Assembly: GCA_008501825.1 (NCBI GenBank) | Contig: QQUA01000002.1 | Span: 296,695 to 360,694 of the forward strand | Direction of reading: 5' to 3' | DNA: 64,000 nt | Source: Planctomycetota bacterium | Lineage (GTDB): Bacteria; Planctomycetota; UBA1135 | Position numbers and translations under genes: made by a program | Notes under the pieces: model-generated | What the model saw: only the letters and a program-made list of their open reading frames with translations | Told to the model about the DNA's origin: nothing | The model's database searches: none | Shown here: positions 17,201 through 25,392 of the stretch, piece by piece | How positions within the stretch are numbered: position 1 is the stretch's first letter | Layout of the letters: each line of letters opens with the position of its first letter

Positions 17201-17935
17201 TCAGAACAGGAATCCGCCCGCAATGGAGAATCCAGAAACGTCTCCACCTAGGTAAGCTCGGAAATGAGCCAGAAAGGGGTTCTCAGGCGACTGGTAATCC
17301 GCCCCAATCATGCCGCTGACGCTGAATGCATCGAAGTCCTGATCCGAGCTTCCGGCAATGTCCACCTGGCCTCGGAACAAAGCGGCATACAGACCGGCCA
17401 TCGGCAAGAAATCGCCGTAACGCCATCCGATGGCAGCCTCACCCTGGGTTTGGCTATAGAGCAGGTCCAGACTGGAATTCATCGGTCCTCCCGGGGTTTG
17501 GTAATCCCCCGAACCGAAACTCACGCTCAGATCCAGATCCCAGGCAAAACCGAAACCCGGCTCTTCCTCACCGGCAAAAGGGAGGAAACCGCCCAGACCG
17601 GCTTGGACGCCGTACAAGTCGAAGACTTCGAGGAATTCTTCCGAATGGGCCCCAAAGCGCCAATGGAAATCGCCGTGCCCTTGTTGGATGAGAACCCCGA
17701 CTCGACTTCGATTCACGTCTCGAAGATCCACTTCTCCGGCACTCCCGGTGAGGACCGAGCTATCGGCGGTCACCGTTTCGATTTCTTGGTCCTGGTACTC
17801 CAAGGCGGCGGACCATGATTTGGAAGGACTAGAACTACAAGCAGCCAACAGGAAAAGCCCGAAGCATCCTGAAAGCCCTTGCAGAACCAGCCTTCCGCAT
17901 CGATGGCCTTGATTTTGATCAAGGTTGGACTTCAT
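17201..17935 (-). CDS. Predicted outer-membrane beta-barrel-like lipoprotein
   Basis: A 244-residue protein with a lipoprotein signal ending in FLLAAC (Cys33). After the signal, alternating hydrophobic and polar residues with many Gly, Asp and aromatic residues (for example RVGVLIQQGHGDFHWRFGA, GFAWDLDLSVSFGSG and GFSIAGGFLF at the C-terminus) suggest amphipathic strands of an eight-to-ten-stranded barrel. The terminal Phe is typical of outer-membrane barrels. No named family was recognised. Its start overlaps the end of the upstream lipoprotein gene by 17 bp, indicating co-transcription. Confidence 0.62.
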   Translation of the reverse strand: MKSNLDQNQGHRCGRLVLQGLSGCFGLFLLAACSSSPSKSWSAALEYQDQEIETVTADSSVLTGSAGEVDLRDVNRSRVGVLIQQGHGDFHWRFGAHSEEFLEVFDLYGVQAGLGGFLPFAGEEEPGFGFAWDLDLSVSFGSGDYQTPGGPMNSSLDLLYSQTQGEAAIGWRYGDFLPMAGLYAALFRGQVDIAGSSDQDFDAFSVSGMIGADYQSPENPFLAHFRAYLGGDVSGFSIAGGFLF

Positions 17936-18368
17936 CTCCGTCCTTCTTCCGCAGGCGGGATCCACCTTCCGGCCGCTCGCCGTTCATGGTGCCTTCGTTC
18001 AAATCAAACATGACTTCCGAAGGCTGCATCAAACTGTTGCCGGAGGCGATGTCGATGATGATCCCCAAAATCCCTCCGAAGATGAGGTTCCCGAACACCC
18101 ACGGATCCGTTTTGGTTTCCACCGAAAACTTGCGATTGTGATCAGGGAAATGAATTTCCCAATCGACGTCATCCTCAATCTGCAAGGTGGTGGGAGTCGT
18201 TCCACGGTGGCCCAAGCTGGTCGAGAACGTAGCCCCGGGGGGTTCGGAGGTGACTTCGACATCGTCCGGTCCGTTGCTGACGATGGCCGCGCAAGAACCG
18301 AAGCTAAGGCTCAACAGGAGAATCAGGCAAAGGCTTAAAACCTTTGTAGGAAGCGAGTTGCTTGTCAT
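17919..18368 (-). CDS. Predicted lipoprotein with PEGA-like domain
   Basis: A 149-residue protein from the ATG at 18368, with a lipobox LSFGSC (Cys26). Residues 35-75 (VEVTSEPPGATFSTSLG, then TPTTLQI) look like a PEGA-type beta domain, a surface-binding fold usual in bacterial envelope proteins. A glycine-rich hydrophobic stretch (VFGNLIFGGILGIIIDIASG) follows, as in a widespread family of small lipoproteins that pair PEGA-like strands with one membrane-inserting segment. The open frame continues upstream to 18488, but those codons lack a leader. It is the first gene of a three-gene lipoprotein operon reading leftward. Confidence 0.68.
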   Translation of the reverse strand: MTSNSLPTKVLSLCLILLLSLSFGSCAAIVSNGPDDVEVTSEPPGATFSTSLGHRGTTPTTLQIEDDVDWEIHFPDHNRKFSVETKTDPWVFGNLIFGGILGIIIDIASGNSLMQPSEVMFDLNEGTMNGERPEGGSRLRKKDGDEVQP

Positions 18369-18571
18369 TTTGGGTTGCAGGGTTGGTAGGAGGGAAAGAC
18401 CCATGGGCGGTTCTTTCCCGGGGGAGCATGGACCTTGGCCCTGGGAAGAAAACGTCTTTCCTGCCCTAATCGCGCAAAAAAGAACCAAAACTGCAAAAAT
18501 TTCCTCAACTTTCTTTCAAGAAATCGAAGCTCTTTCTCGCGTATTCAACCGCCACCAAGCTGTACACCCCC

Positions 18572-20887
18572 ATGAAAGCTTTTCTCTCCCCCGCCGCAAC
18601 CGCCCTACGCTGGCTTTCCCTGATTCCAATTTTCACTTGCCCCGCTTGCCTGGAATTCGGAGGAGATCCTGGAGACCCGAAGAACTTGAAACCAGGCCTA
18701 GAAGGCACCTGGCAAGTCTGGGAACAAGAATCCGAGTCTTTGAGCGGATATTACTTTCCCGACACCATGCGGTTTCAAAACGGCATTTTCGAAAGCGGAA
18801 CGACGCGTTTGAAATACGCCATCAGCACCGAAGGGGACGCCATCCTCCTGATCGATCGCGACGACGATTTGATCATCACGTACAACTGCGAGTTGAAAGA
18901 GGATATGCTGACCATTGAAAATTGGGGCCGGGTCGAAGTCTATTTACGCAAGGGCAGTCCACCCCCGCAATTCCAGGTTCAGGAGGTTTCATTTTCCGGG
19001 AACCACGCCGTTTATGCCGACGGTTATCCGGAAGTCACCGGCTTCGCCCCCGGCGGGGCTTATCAAGCTCCGCACTGGACCGGAGAGCCGGCCGGCACCG
19101 AAACCCTGCCCCGTCGCTTCCCCGTTCACTACACTCGAGGCCAGGATCTTCAAATCGGAGAAGTCGTATTCCAAGCCCTCCAAAGTCGATCCATTCCGGA
19201 TGCATGGTCCGACCGAATCCAAGTTCGAGGAATCACTTCCCAAGGAATCGTGCTGGAAGGAACTGGCAAGTTAAATCGCAAACAGAAATCCATCGTGGCC
19301 AAAGGACTGAAAGGTGACTTTCCTCTAGCCGACACGGTCCTCTACCTGCCTTCCTTTTCCATTCGCTGGGAGATTTCGGTCAATGGCCGACAGTATCCGG
19401 TGTATCGAAGCGCCGGAACCACGGAGAACCCGCTGTTCGCTACCTTGGACCACCCCGTGGCCGGCCGGACTCAGGAATCAGCTTTGTATTTGGCCTGCCA
19501 AACCGCTTCGGGTACAAGCCACCCCAGCACCACGGTGTCGGCGATTTGGAACCAATTCAGTCTCCGCAACGTCCGGGCCAAACCCAAAGACGGTTTCGGC
19601 CAGGAGGACCTTCGCCCGCTGATTTTTTGGGATCGGACTTCTCCTTGCTGCGACAGCGGTTCGACCGGGCGTCCCAATGCCATCACCGTGGAACAACTCC
19701 TCGGCCCGGATTTTACCGAGCCCAATCCCGTTAACGGCGAGCCGGAGGGAAGCGGCCAATGCACTTCTTGGGTTCAGCTTTGGCAAGAGTGCTTGAATGC
19801 CCACGGGGAAACTTCCGGCAATTCGGTTCGAATCCAGCCGCAGGATCAATCCACCTACCGCGGGTTTTTGGTGAAAGCCTGGCAATTCCCCAAAGAAGGG
19901 ATGGGCAACCTTTGCGTAAACGTCCAACCGGAAATGTCCAGTTATGCTCAAGGCCAAAACAACGCCGCCCCGGTTTCGACCTTTACCTTCCACCAAGTCT
20001 ATTGGTACGACAATCACTTCTGGGATCCTTCCTACGGCAGCAAGACCGCCGGTTCCGGACTTATGCCGCGCCTGGGAGCGGAAGTGGATTACGAGAACCA
20101 AAACGTAGACGGCCTTCTGAGAGAAATCCGCACTTTCTGTACCGGAGTCGTAGTGGATCAAATTCCTACGGCAACTTTGATCTCGCAATCGCTTTCCTTC
20201 GTCGACGAATCTTCCCCTTATCCGCCTGGTAACGACCGCAACCACCCCATCGAGGCCTCCGACTCCCTCGAGAACCTTTCTACTCTCGGCTTGCCCGCCG
20301 CCGATTCTCCGACCGGATTTCGCTATCCATTGGACTTGGAACCGCATGCCATCCTGGAAGTTGGGGACAGCACCGTCTTTTGCGGAAGCCTCCCTCAAGG
20401 CCTGCGGGGCTGGGCTTGCTGGCTGGCGGTTTCTCCCCAAGGCACCAAACCGGAACGGGGCCGCTGGATCGGACCGGGAGTGGACCCAATCCTGGTTCCA
20501 TTTCAGGATGGATATCTATGCGTCCGAAAACGACTTCCCGCCTGGGCAGCCAAAGATCGCCCAGACAAACTGCTGTTTAGCTTCAGTCGAGATCTGCAGG
20601 CTTGGATCGAAATGCCCCATTGGAACCTAGCTGCGCCCGTGGGTTCCTGGGATTTGATTCATCTCCCGGATGGGACTTATCTGGCGGCTCAATACCAGGA
20701 TGAAGCGGAAATCTCTCTGTTGCGCTTAACCGAATCGGGATCCTGGCTCAAGATAGCCAGGCTGCCGGCTCCGAAAGCGGTCCGGGATCTGCTCATTCAA
20801 AAAGAAAGCACGCCGGAACGATTAGAGCTTAGCTTTCAGACCGGAACCGGCCCGAGAACAAGCCTCATGATTTCCCTTGGGTATTAA
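18572..20887 (+). CDS. Large exported protein with transglutaminase-like catalytic core
   Basis: A 771-residue exported protein with an N-terminal hydrophobic leader (residues 10-26). Residues 44-130 form a lipocalin-like strand region (LEGTWQVWEQ). The middle has GSGQCTSWVQLWQECL (Cys about residue 397), then FTFHQVYWYDNHFWDPSYG (His, then Asp, about 470-490). The Cys-Trp-x-x-Leu helix, followed by a His and a D-P-S-Y-G, is the arrangement of transglutaminase-like cysteine enzymes. The C-terminal 200 residues look like an exo-beta-propeller of the sialidase type. I did not recognise a named family, and the enzymatic activity is inferred from the C/H/D order. It ends with a 23-bp convergent overlap with the amidohydrolase gene. 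Confidence 0.7.
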   Translation: MKAFLSPAATALRWLSLIPIFTCPACLEFGGDPGDPKNLKPGLEGTWQVWEQESESLSGYYFPDTMRFQNGIFESGTTRLKYAISTEGDAILLIDRDDDLIITYNCELKEDMLTIENWGRVEVYLRKGSPPPQFQVQEVSFSGNHAVYADGYPEVTGFAPGGAYQAPHWTGEPAGTETLPRRFPVHYTRGQDLQIGEVVFQALQSRSIPDAWSDRIQVRGITSQGIVLEGTGKLNRKQKSIVAKGLKGDFPLADTVLYLPSFSIRWEISVNGRQYPVYRSAGTTENPLFATLDHPVAGRTQESALYLACQTASGTSHPSTTVSAIWNQFSLRNVRAKPKDGFGQEDLRPLIFWDRTSPCCDSGSTGRPNAITVEQLLGPDFTEPNPVNGEPEGSGQCTSWVQLWQECLNAHGETSGNSVRIQPQDQSTYRGFLVKAWQFPKEGMGNLCVNVQPEMSSYAQGQNNAAPVSTFTFHQVYWYDNHFWDPSYGSKTAGSGLMPRLGAEVDYENQNVDGLLREIRTFCTGVVVDQIPTATLISQSLSFVDESSPYPPGNDRNHPIEASDSLENLSTLGLPAADSPTGFRYPLDLEPHAILEVGDSTVFCGSLPQGLRGWACWLAVSPQGTKPERGRWIGPGVDPILVPFQDGYLCVRKRLPAWAAKDRPDKLLFSFSRDLQAWIEMPHWNLAAPVGSWDLIHLPDGTYLAAQYQDEAEISLLRLTESGSWLKIARLPAPKAVRDLLIQKESTPERLELSFQTGTGPRTSLMISLGY

Positions 20888-21671
20888 GGAGATCGCGGTA
20901 TTGCTCGGGACGGCGATCTTCGAACAAGTGGTTTTGAGGCGTCATCCACTTGTCCCGGGACATCTCCAAAGCCAGGCTCGCTCGCAGGACTTCCTCCCGG
21001 TCCTGACTTGCTCGAGCCAAAAGATTGCCCTTCGGATCGCAAATTTGGGACAAACCGGTAAACCTTAAATCCCTCTCCTGTCCGATGCGATTGGCAGTGG
21101 CCACGAAAACTCGATTCACTACGGCATGACTCGGCACCACGCTTTGGGCAAATCCGGGCAACACCAGGTTGGAAGGATGAGCGATCAGGTCCGCACCGTG
21201 CAAAGCGGCCAAGCGCCACACTTCGGGAAAAGCCCAGTCGAAGCAAACCAACATGGCCAAGCGCGCATCGCGGAATTCCACCACCGGAACGCCCAGGTTG
21301 CCAGGTTCGAAAATTTCCTTTTCGCGGCCGAACAAGTGCAGTTTTCGGTAAAGGCCAAGCACTCCTTCCGGAGTCACCAAAACCGCCGCATTGAATAGCT
21401 GATTCCCATCCCGTTCCAGGAAGCCGGTGGCCACGCCGAAATGGAAACGGCGGCACTGGCTTTCAAGGAAAGCCAAGAAAGGGGAATCCTCCACCGCCTC
21501 GGCCACCGACTGAGCCTGTTGCCGGTCGCGGAAGTTGTAACCACTGGGGCAAAGTTCCGGCAAGACCACCAAATCTGCCCCTTGGCATTGCTGCAAACGC
21601 GGCTCCAAACGGCGACAAGTGGTTTCCGGATCCGCCAACTCCGGAGCCATCTGCACCAGGGCGATTTCCAT
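20865..21671 (-). CDS. Carbon-nitrogen hydrolase (nitrilase superfamily)
   Basis: A 268-residue cytoplasmic amidase or nitrilase-fold enzyme. The Glu-Lys-Cys triad is visible: Glu in VVLPELCPSGY, Lys in YRKLHLF and Cys in LVCFDWAFPE. Family members hydrolyse carbon-nitrogen bonds in amides such as omega-amides, N-carbamoyl compounds or polyamine precursors; the substrate here is not clear. The ATG at 21671 is chosen because the conserved start MEIALVQMAPEL begins there, although the frame is open further upstream inside the ChaN-like gene. It lies 23 bp after that gene and converges on the transglutaminase-like gene with a 23-bp overlap. Confidence 0.9.
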   Translation of the reverse strand: MEIALVQMAPELADPETTCRRLEPRLQQCQGADLVVLPELCPSGYNFRDRQQAQSVAEAVEDSPFLAFLESQCRRFHFGVATGFLERDGNQLFNAAVLVTPEGVLGLYRKLHLFGREKEIFEPGNLGVPVVEFRDARLAMLVCFDWAFPEVWRLAALHGADLIAHPSNLVLPGFAQSVVPSHAVVNRVFVATANRIGQERDLRFTGLSQICDPKGNLLARASQDREEVLRASLALEMSRDKWMTPQNHLFEDRRPEQYRDLLNTQGKS

Positions 21672-21694
21672 GCTCCAAAGCCTCCTTCCAATGC

Positions 21695-22576
21695 CTACTT
21701 CTTGGGAGCCGGACGAACCACGACCACCCATTCGGCTTCCCCACGGGGAACCGGCTCGGGAATCGTAGTCAAGGCTTTGGCCTCCACCATGGTGACCAAC
21801 CCGAACTGCAAATCCGGCCGCAAGCGAGCCAGTTGTTCGGCGGTACCCAAACCGGCGTCGGAGTGAAAACGGCCGCAAAGATGAACCACCAAGGGGGCGG
21901 CTTCCCCGGCCTCGCCCAAAGCGTGGAAAATGGATTCGGCCATGGCCGCGTCTTTCAAACACTGAGCGGCAAACCAACGCTCCGCCTTTTCCGGATCCAA
22001 GTCGGCACCAGGATGATGGTGCAAGGTTTCCATGAACCGCCGGCGATACTCCGGGCCTCCGACAAAGACTTCTCTGGGAAGGTGCGCTTCTCCTTGAACC
22101 GACGGCAATCCCTCTTTCGCCACTCTGGAAGCCAAGGGGCGAGGCACGTTCGCCGCTAATACCCTCAAGCCCTGTTCCTTGGCGAACCAAACCATGGGCC
22201 GATAGTGCTCCCGATAGTTGGACCAAGGCCGGGCAGTCTCCAAAAACTCGTCTTCATCCAAAGCGCCGGCCAGCCACGCGTCCAAACTTTCCTGGACGTC
22301 CCGCTCGAACATTTCCAGGCTCAGAATCAGGTCCGGCCGCAACTGGTACAGCTCGGCCAGCATCTCGCGCTGAAAGCGATGCCCGCCGTGGGAATCGTGC
22401 AGTTCTCCCAGGAACACCACGTCGGCCTGGGCCAACTGTTGAGCCACCTCGGTCAAAGGAACGGGCAGGGTGGAATCAGCGTCCACCAACAAATAGCTAT
22501 CGTCCACCCCAGCACTCTGGCAGGCAGCGGAAGCCAAAAGCAAAGCCAACAGGCCACGGTTCAGCAGGGCTTTCAT
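21695..22576 (-). CDS. ChaN-family (haem-binding uptake, Tiki superfamily) lipoprotein
   Basis: A 293-residue lipoprotein with lipobox LLASAAC (Cys19). The family core is present: VVFLGELHDSHGGH, LILSLEMFERDVQ, ARPWSNYREHYRPMVWFAK, LAANVPRPLASRVA and VVHLCGRFHSD. ChaN from Campylobacter binds haem and is iron-regulated; wider members of this superfamily (TraB, Tiki) have EH motifs and may be metal-dependent proteases. The GELHD and GRFHSD motifs would provide such metal or haem ligands. It probably forms a two-gene unit with the amidohydrolase 23 bp downstream. Confidence 0.87.
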   Translation of the reverse strand: MKALLNRGLLALLLASAACQSAGVDDSYLLVDADSTLPVPLTEVAQQLAQADVVFLGELHDSHGGHRFQREMLAELYQLRPDLILSLEMFERDVQESLDAWLAGALDEDEFLETARPWSNYREHYRPMVWFAKEQGLRVLAANVPRPLASRVAKEGLPSVQGEAHLPREVFVGGPEYRRRFMETLHHHPGADLDPEKAERWFAAQCLKDAAMAESIFHALGEAGEAAPLVVHLCGRFHSDAGLGTAEQLARLRPDLQFGLVTMVEAKALTTIPEPVPRGEAEWVVVVRPAPKK

Positions 22577-22676
22577 CCCCGGAGCCTAGCGTTTTTGTCT
22601 CCGGACACCTAACCGTGCTTGGAGTCCTTCCACAAGCAAGCTATCTTTTTACGCCTTTCCCCCCCCCGGTCCGACC

Positions 22677-23033
22677 ATGCCGAAACTGAAAAAACAAGCT
22701 TCCGATTCGCCGAACGGCTCTCCCTGGTACGTGGTGAAGGAGAGTTCTATCCACGGAAGAGGTTTGTTCGCCCGCAAAGCCATTCCTTCCGGCACTCGGG
22801 TTGGAACCATGACCGGTCGCCCCACCCAGCGGGACGGCCGGCACGTGCTTTGGGTTTACGAAGACGACGGAAGTTGCGCCGGCCTCAGGGTGCAAAACGA
22901 TCTTCGCTTCGCCAACCATTCCCAGAGGCCCAATACCGAATTGGACGGCTTCGATCTATTCGCCTTGCGCCGAATTCGAAAGGGTGAGGAGATCACTTTT
23001 CACTACGGCGACGACTGGGAACAGGTGGAATAA
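22677..23033 (+). CDS. Small SET-domain protein (putative lysine methyltransferase)
   Basis: A 118-residue protein that is essentially only a SET domain. Visible motifs are GRGLFARKAIPSGTRVG at residues 27-43, the SAM/lysine site RFANHSQRPNTE at about 77-88, and GEEITFHYG near 103-111. The Asn-His and the C-terminal Tyr fit catalytic SET enzymes. There is no pre-SET or post-SET cysteine cluster. Bacterial stand-alone SET proteins methylate lysines on cytoplasmic or ribosomal proteins in the few cases studied; the target here is unknown. It converges with the selenoprotein-like gene, with a hairpin between. Confidence 0.88.
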   Translation: MPKLKKQASDSPNGSPWYVVKESSIHGRGLFARKAIPSGTRVGTMTGRPTQRDGRHVLWVYEDDGSCAGLRVQNDLRFANHSQRPNTELDGFDLFALRRIRKGEEITFHYGDDWEQVE

Positions 23034-23064
23034 AACAGCCCGGCCCTTCCGGAGAAGAGCCGGG
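23032..23064 (-). terminator. Terminator for the thioredoxin-fold gene (minus strand)
   Basis: The minus strand reads CCCGGC, a 14-nt loop, GCCGGG, then CTGTTTTA. The stem is 6 bp and the T tract short, so it is a modest candidate. It lies between the convergent SET-domain gene and the thioredoxin-fold gene. Confidence 0.5.
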
Positions 23065-23087
23065 ACAAGTCCGAGCCGAAAGATCGC

Positions 23088-24140
23088 TTAGATCTTGACT
23101 TTGACCAAGTGTTTGGCGCAAGCTCGCTTGGCTTGGCGGCAGTGGCGACAAGATGGTTCGTATCCGGGCAGCCCTTTCTCCTTGATCTCGGTAGCCCGAG
23201 TCAGGGAAGCCGCTCCAATGCGTGTATTGGGGTACTTCTTGTAGACCCCCTTGTAAGCCTTGAAGGCATCTAGGTAGGCCCTTTCCTGGTCGGCGATCAA
23301 CCCCTTGGCGTGGATCTTTCCTCCGGAAATTTCCTTGGAGTACAAGGGATCGCTTTCCATTTCGTCCACCAACTTTTGGAATCCCTCCGCCCACGGCAAG
23401 GGCTCCTTGGTATCCAGATGGCTTTCGGTATTCAGCGTGGCTTGGTAGAAAAGACCGTCATCCACAAACTTGCGAGATTCCTTCAGGATTCGGTCGGCTT
23501 CCGCCTCCATGTATACCTTGAACTTGTCCGCCCAATAGCGGTCGTTGTCCTTGGTATTTTTGGAATCCAACAACTTGGTGATGGCGTGGTATCCCTGGCC
23601 GGGATCCCCCGCTTGCCACTTGCTGAAAGCCTTATCCACCGACTTCGGCCACAGGGAGCCCTTCTTGGCTTTGCCCATAGCCTTTTTCAGCGGCCCGGAA
23701 TAGGATCCGGCGCTTCCGGAGTAAACGACCTCGTTGTCCGGGGCCATCACCGCGGCGGTGGGGAAGAATTGGACTCCGAGGGTTTTCTCGAAGGCACCAT
23801 CTTTAAGGATGACGACCGGGTACTCGACCTCATAGTCTTGGACCCACTGATCGACTAATTCAGGAGCTTCATCGGTCACGCCGATGATCACCAGGCCAGC
23901 CTTCTTCTCCTTGGCGTATTTGGAGTTCAGGCCAGGAACCTGGCTCTTACAAGGGCCTCACCATGTTCGGAAGACTTCGATGAGGACCGCCTTCTCCTGA
24001 AAATCAGCGAGGCTAAGCGGAGGGGAGTTGTACCACTTGACGGCATCCAGCTCCGGTAACGGTCCCCACTTCTGTTGGGCCGTAACCGGCGCAGCCGCCG
24101 CCAGCGCAAGGGTCGCGCTAAGGACAAGGGCCTTTTTCAT
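23088..24140 (-). CDS. Exported TlpA/thioredoxin-fold protein, probable selenoprotein (in-frame TGA at 23958-23960)
   Basis: Two open stretches lie in the same frame and are separated only by a TGA. Read through, they give a 350-residue protein with signal peptide (residues 1-21) and a thioredoxin fold. Residues 51-64 read AVLIEVFRTW, the TGA (residue 61), then G-P-C, so the TGA occupies the first Cys of the classic WCGPC redox motif. The fold continues with PGLNSKYAKEKKAGLVIIGVTDE and the cis-proline region FFPTAAVMAP. The C-terminal half (residues 150-350) is helical and ends with a Cys-rich stretch (CRHCRQAKRAC). Selenocysteine for Cys at this position is a recognised substitution. A hairpin follows at SECIS distance. 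The alternative is a recent nonsense mutation or sequencing error at one base. The selA/B/C/D genes are not in this window. Confidence 0.75.
23931..23944 (-). promoter_or_regulatory. Candidate bacterial SECIS hairpin downstream of the in-frame TGA
   Basis: On the coding strand the TGA is followed by 13 nt and then GCCAG-GUUC-CUGGC, a perfect 5-bp GC-rich stem with a four-base loop starting with G. The loop begins 19 nt after the TGA. Bacterial SECIS elements are short stem-loops just after the UGA, with a G among the first loop bases and the loop roughly 16-37 nt away, so position and loop base fit. Confidence 0.6.
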
Positions 24141-24273
24141 GGCGTTGGTTGGGTTGACACTCGAAGAAAACAAGAGGCCGACTTTCCGCAGGAGGGAACA
24201 GCAGAAAGGGCTGGCCTTAACTTAACCGGCTACGAACGAATCTAGAAACCGGCCCTGTTATTTTCAAAAAAAC

Positions 24274-25335
24274 ATGCGCATGCCCGCACTCCACCCCCTT
24301 GCCCTGTTGTCCGCCACCTGCTGCCTGGCCGTCGGCTGGTTGAGCGCCCAAGGGACGGCTCCCCTGCAAAGCCCGGTCGAAGCCGCCCGGAGCTTCTTGG
24401 CCGGCCTGCCCGAATCCGCCCTGTCAGAAGCGCAAGTTCCTTTCGACGCGCCTCGAAGAAGTCAATGGGCATTCGTCCCCGGAGATCGTAAAGGACTTCG
24501 CTTAAAAGACATGGGCAAGGAACAGCGGGATTTGGCGCACCAGCTTCTGCGTTCCAGCTTGAGCAGCCAGGGTTATCTCAAGGCGGGCGCCATCATGTCG
24601 CTGGAGAGCACGCTACGGCAGTTGGAGGAGCGCAGCGGACGGCGGGCAGACCACCGGGACCCGGAACTCTATTGGTGGACGGTGTTTGGCCGGCCGGGAG
24701 AGGGCCCTTGGGCGTGGAAGGTGGAAGGGCACCATCTTTCCCTAAATTTCAGCTTCTTCGGAAACGAGGTGGTCGCGGCCACCCCCCTGTTCTTGGGCAG
24801 CAACCCGGCCATCGTGCCGGACGGCCCCCAAGCCGGCTGGCAGGTTTTGGCGGCGGAGCAGGAATTGGGTTTGGCTCTTTTCCGGAGCCTCAATCCGAAC
24901 CAGCAAGCCAAAGCCCGCATTGCCGATCAGGCACCGGCGGACATCGCTTCGGGCCCGGGAACTCGTCTTCCGGAAAAGACGGTCGGCTTGGCCGCCTCCG
25001 ATTTGACCGCCGGTCAGGAGCGAAAGCTGCAGGAATTGATTCAAACCTACTTGGACAACTTGCAGGAATATCGAGTCAACGCCGAATGGCGCCGGATCAA
25101 GCGAGCCGGTTGGGACAAGATTCATTTCGCTTGGGCCGGCGGCGACAAAATCGGTGAAGCTCATTACTATCGAATCCACGGCCCGACCTTTTTAATTGAA
25201 TATGACAACATTCAAAACGGGGCCAATCACGTACACACCATTTGGCACGATCCCAAAAACGATTTCGGCCGGGACTGGCTCCGCCGGCATTACCAGGAGT
25301 CCCATTCGCCGGCCAAGGAATCGAATCCGGACTAG
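24274..25335 (+). CDS. Exported DUF3500 family protein
   Basis: A 353-residue protein with a signal peptide (residues 8-25, ending LSAQ). The DUF3500 pattern is clear: KGLRLKDMGKEQRDLAHQLL, LKAGAIMSLESTLRQLE, YWWTVFGRPGEGPWAWKVEG followed by HHLSLNFSF, and at the C-terminus FLIEYDNIQNGANHVH, then DPKNDFGRDWLRRHY. Family members are widespread in Planctomycetota, Acidobacteriota and Bacteroidota and have no established function; the conserved His residues suggest metal binding. It is divergent from the selenoprotein-like gene (133 bp between starts) and is followed 57 bp later by the S9 peptidase. Confidence 0.88.
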   Translation: MRMPALHPLALLSATCCLAVGWLSAQGTAPLQSPVEAARSFLAGLPESALSEAQVPFDAPRRSQWAFVPGDRKGLRLKDMGKEQRDLAHQLLRSSLSSQGYLKAGAIMSLESTLRQLEERSGRRADHRDPELYWWTVFGRPGEGPWAWKVEGHHLSLNFSFFGNEVVAATPLFLGSNPAIVPDGPQAGWQVLAAEQELGLALFRSLNPNQQAKARIADQAPADIASGPGTRLPEKTVGLAASDLTAGQERKLQELIQTYLDNLQEYRVNAEWRRIKRAGWDKIHFAWAGGDKIGEAHYYRIHGPTFLIEYDNIQNGANHVHTIWHDPKNDFGRDWLRRHYQESHSPAKESNPD

Positions 25336-25392
25336 TCGTCAATCGGCGCCGGATCGCCGCTCGGCACTTCAGCGGTCGGAGCTTGCTTCGTC

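Noticed and set aside
23088..24140. Treating the thioredoxin-fold locus as two separate genes or an ordinary pseudogene
   Set aside because: Both halves share one frame, the second half has no start at a domain border, and the TGA falls exactly on the redox Cys codon, which is better explained by selenocysteine; a point error remains the main alternative.
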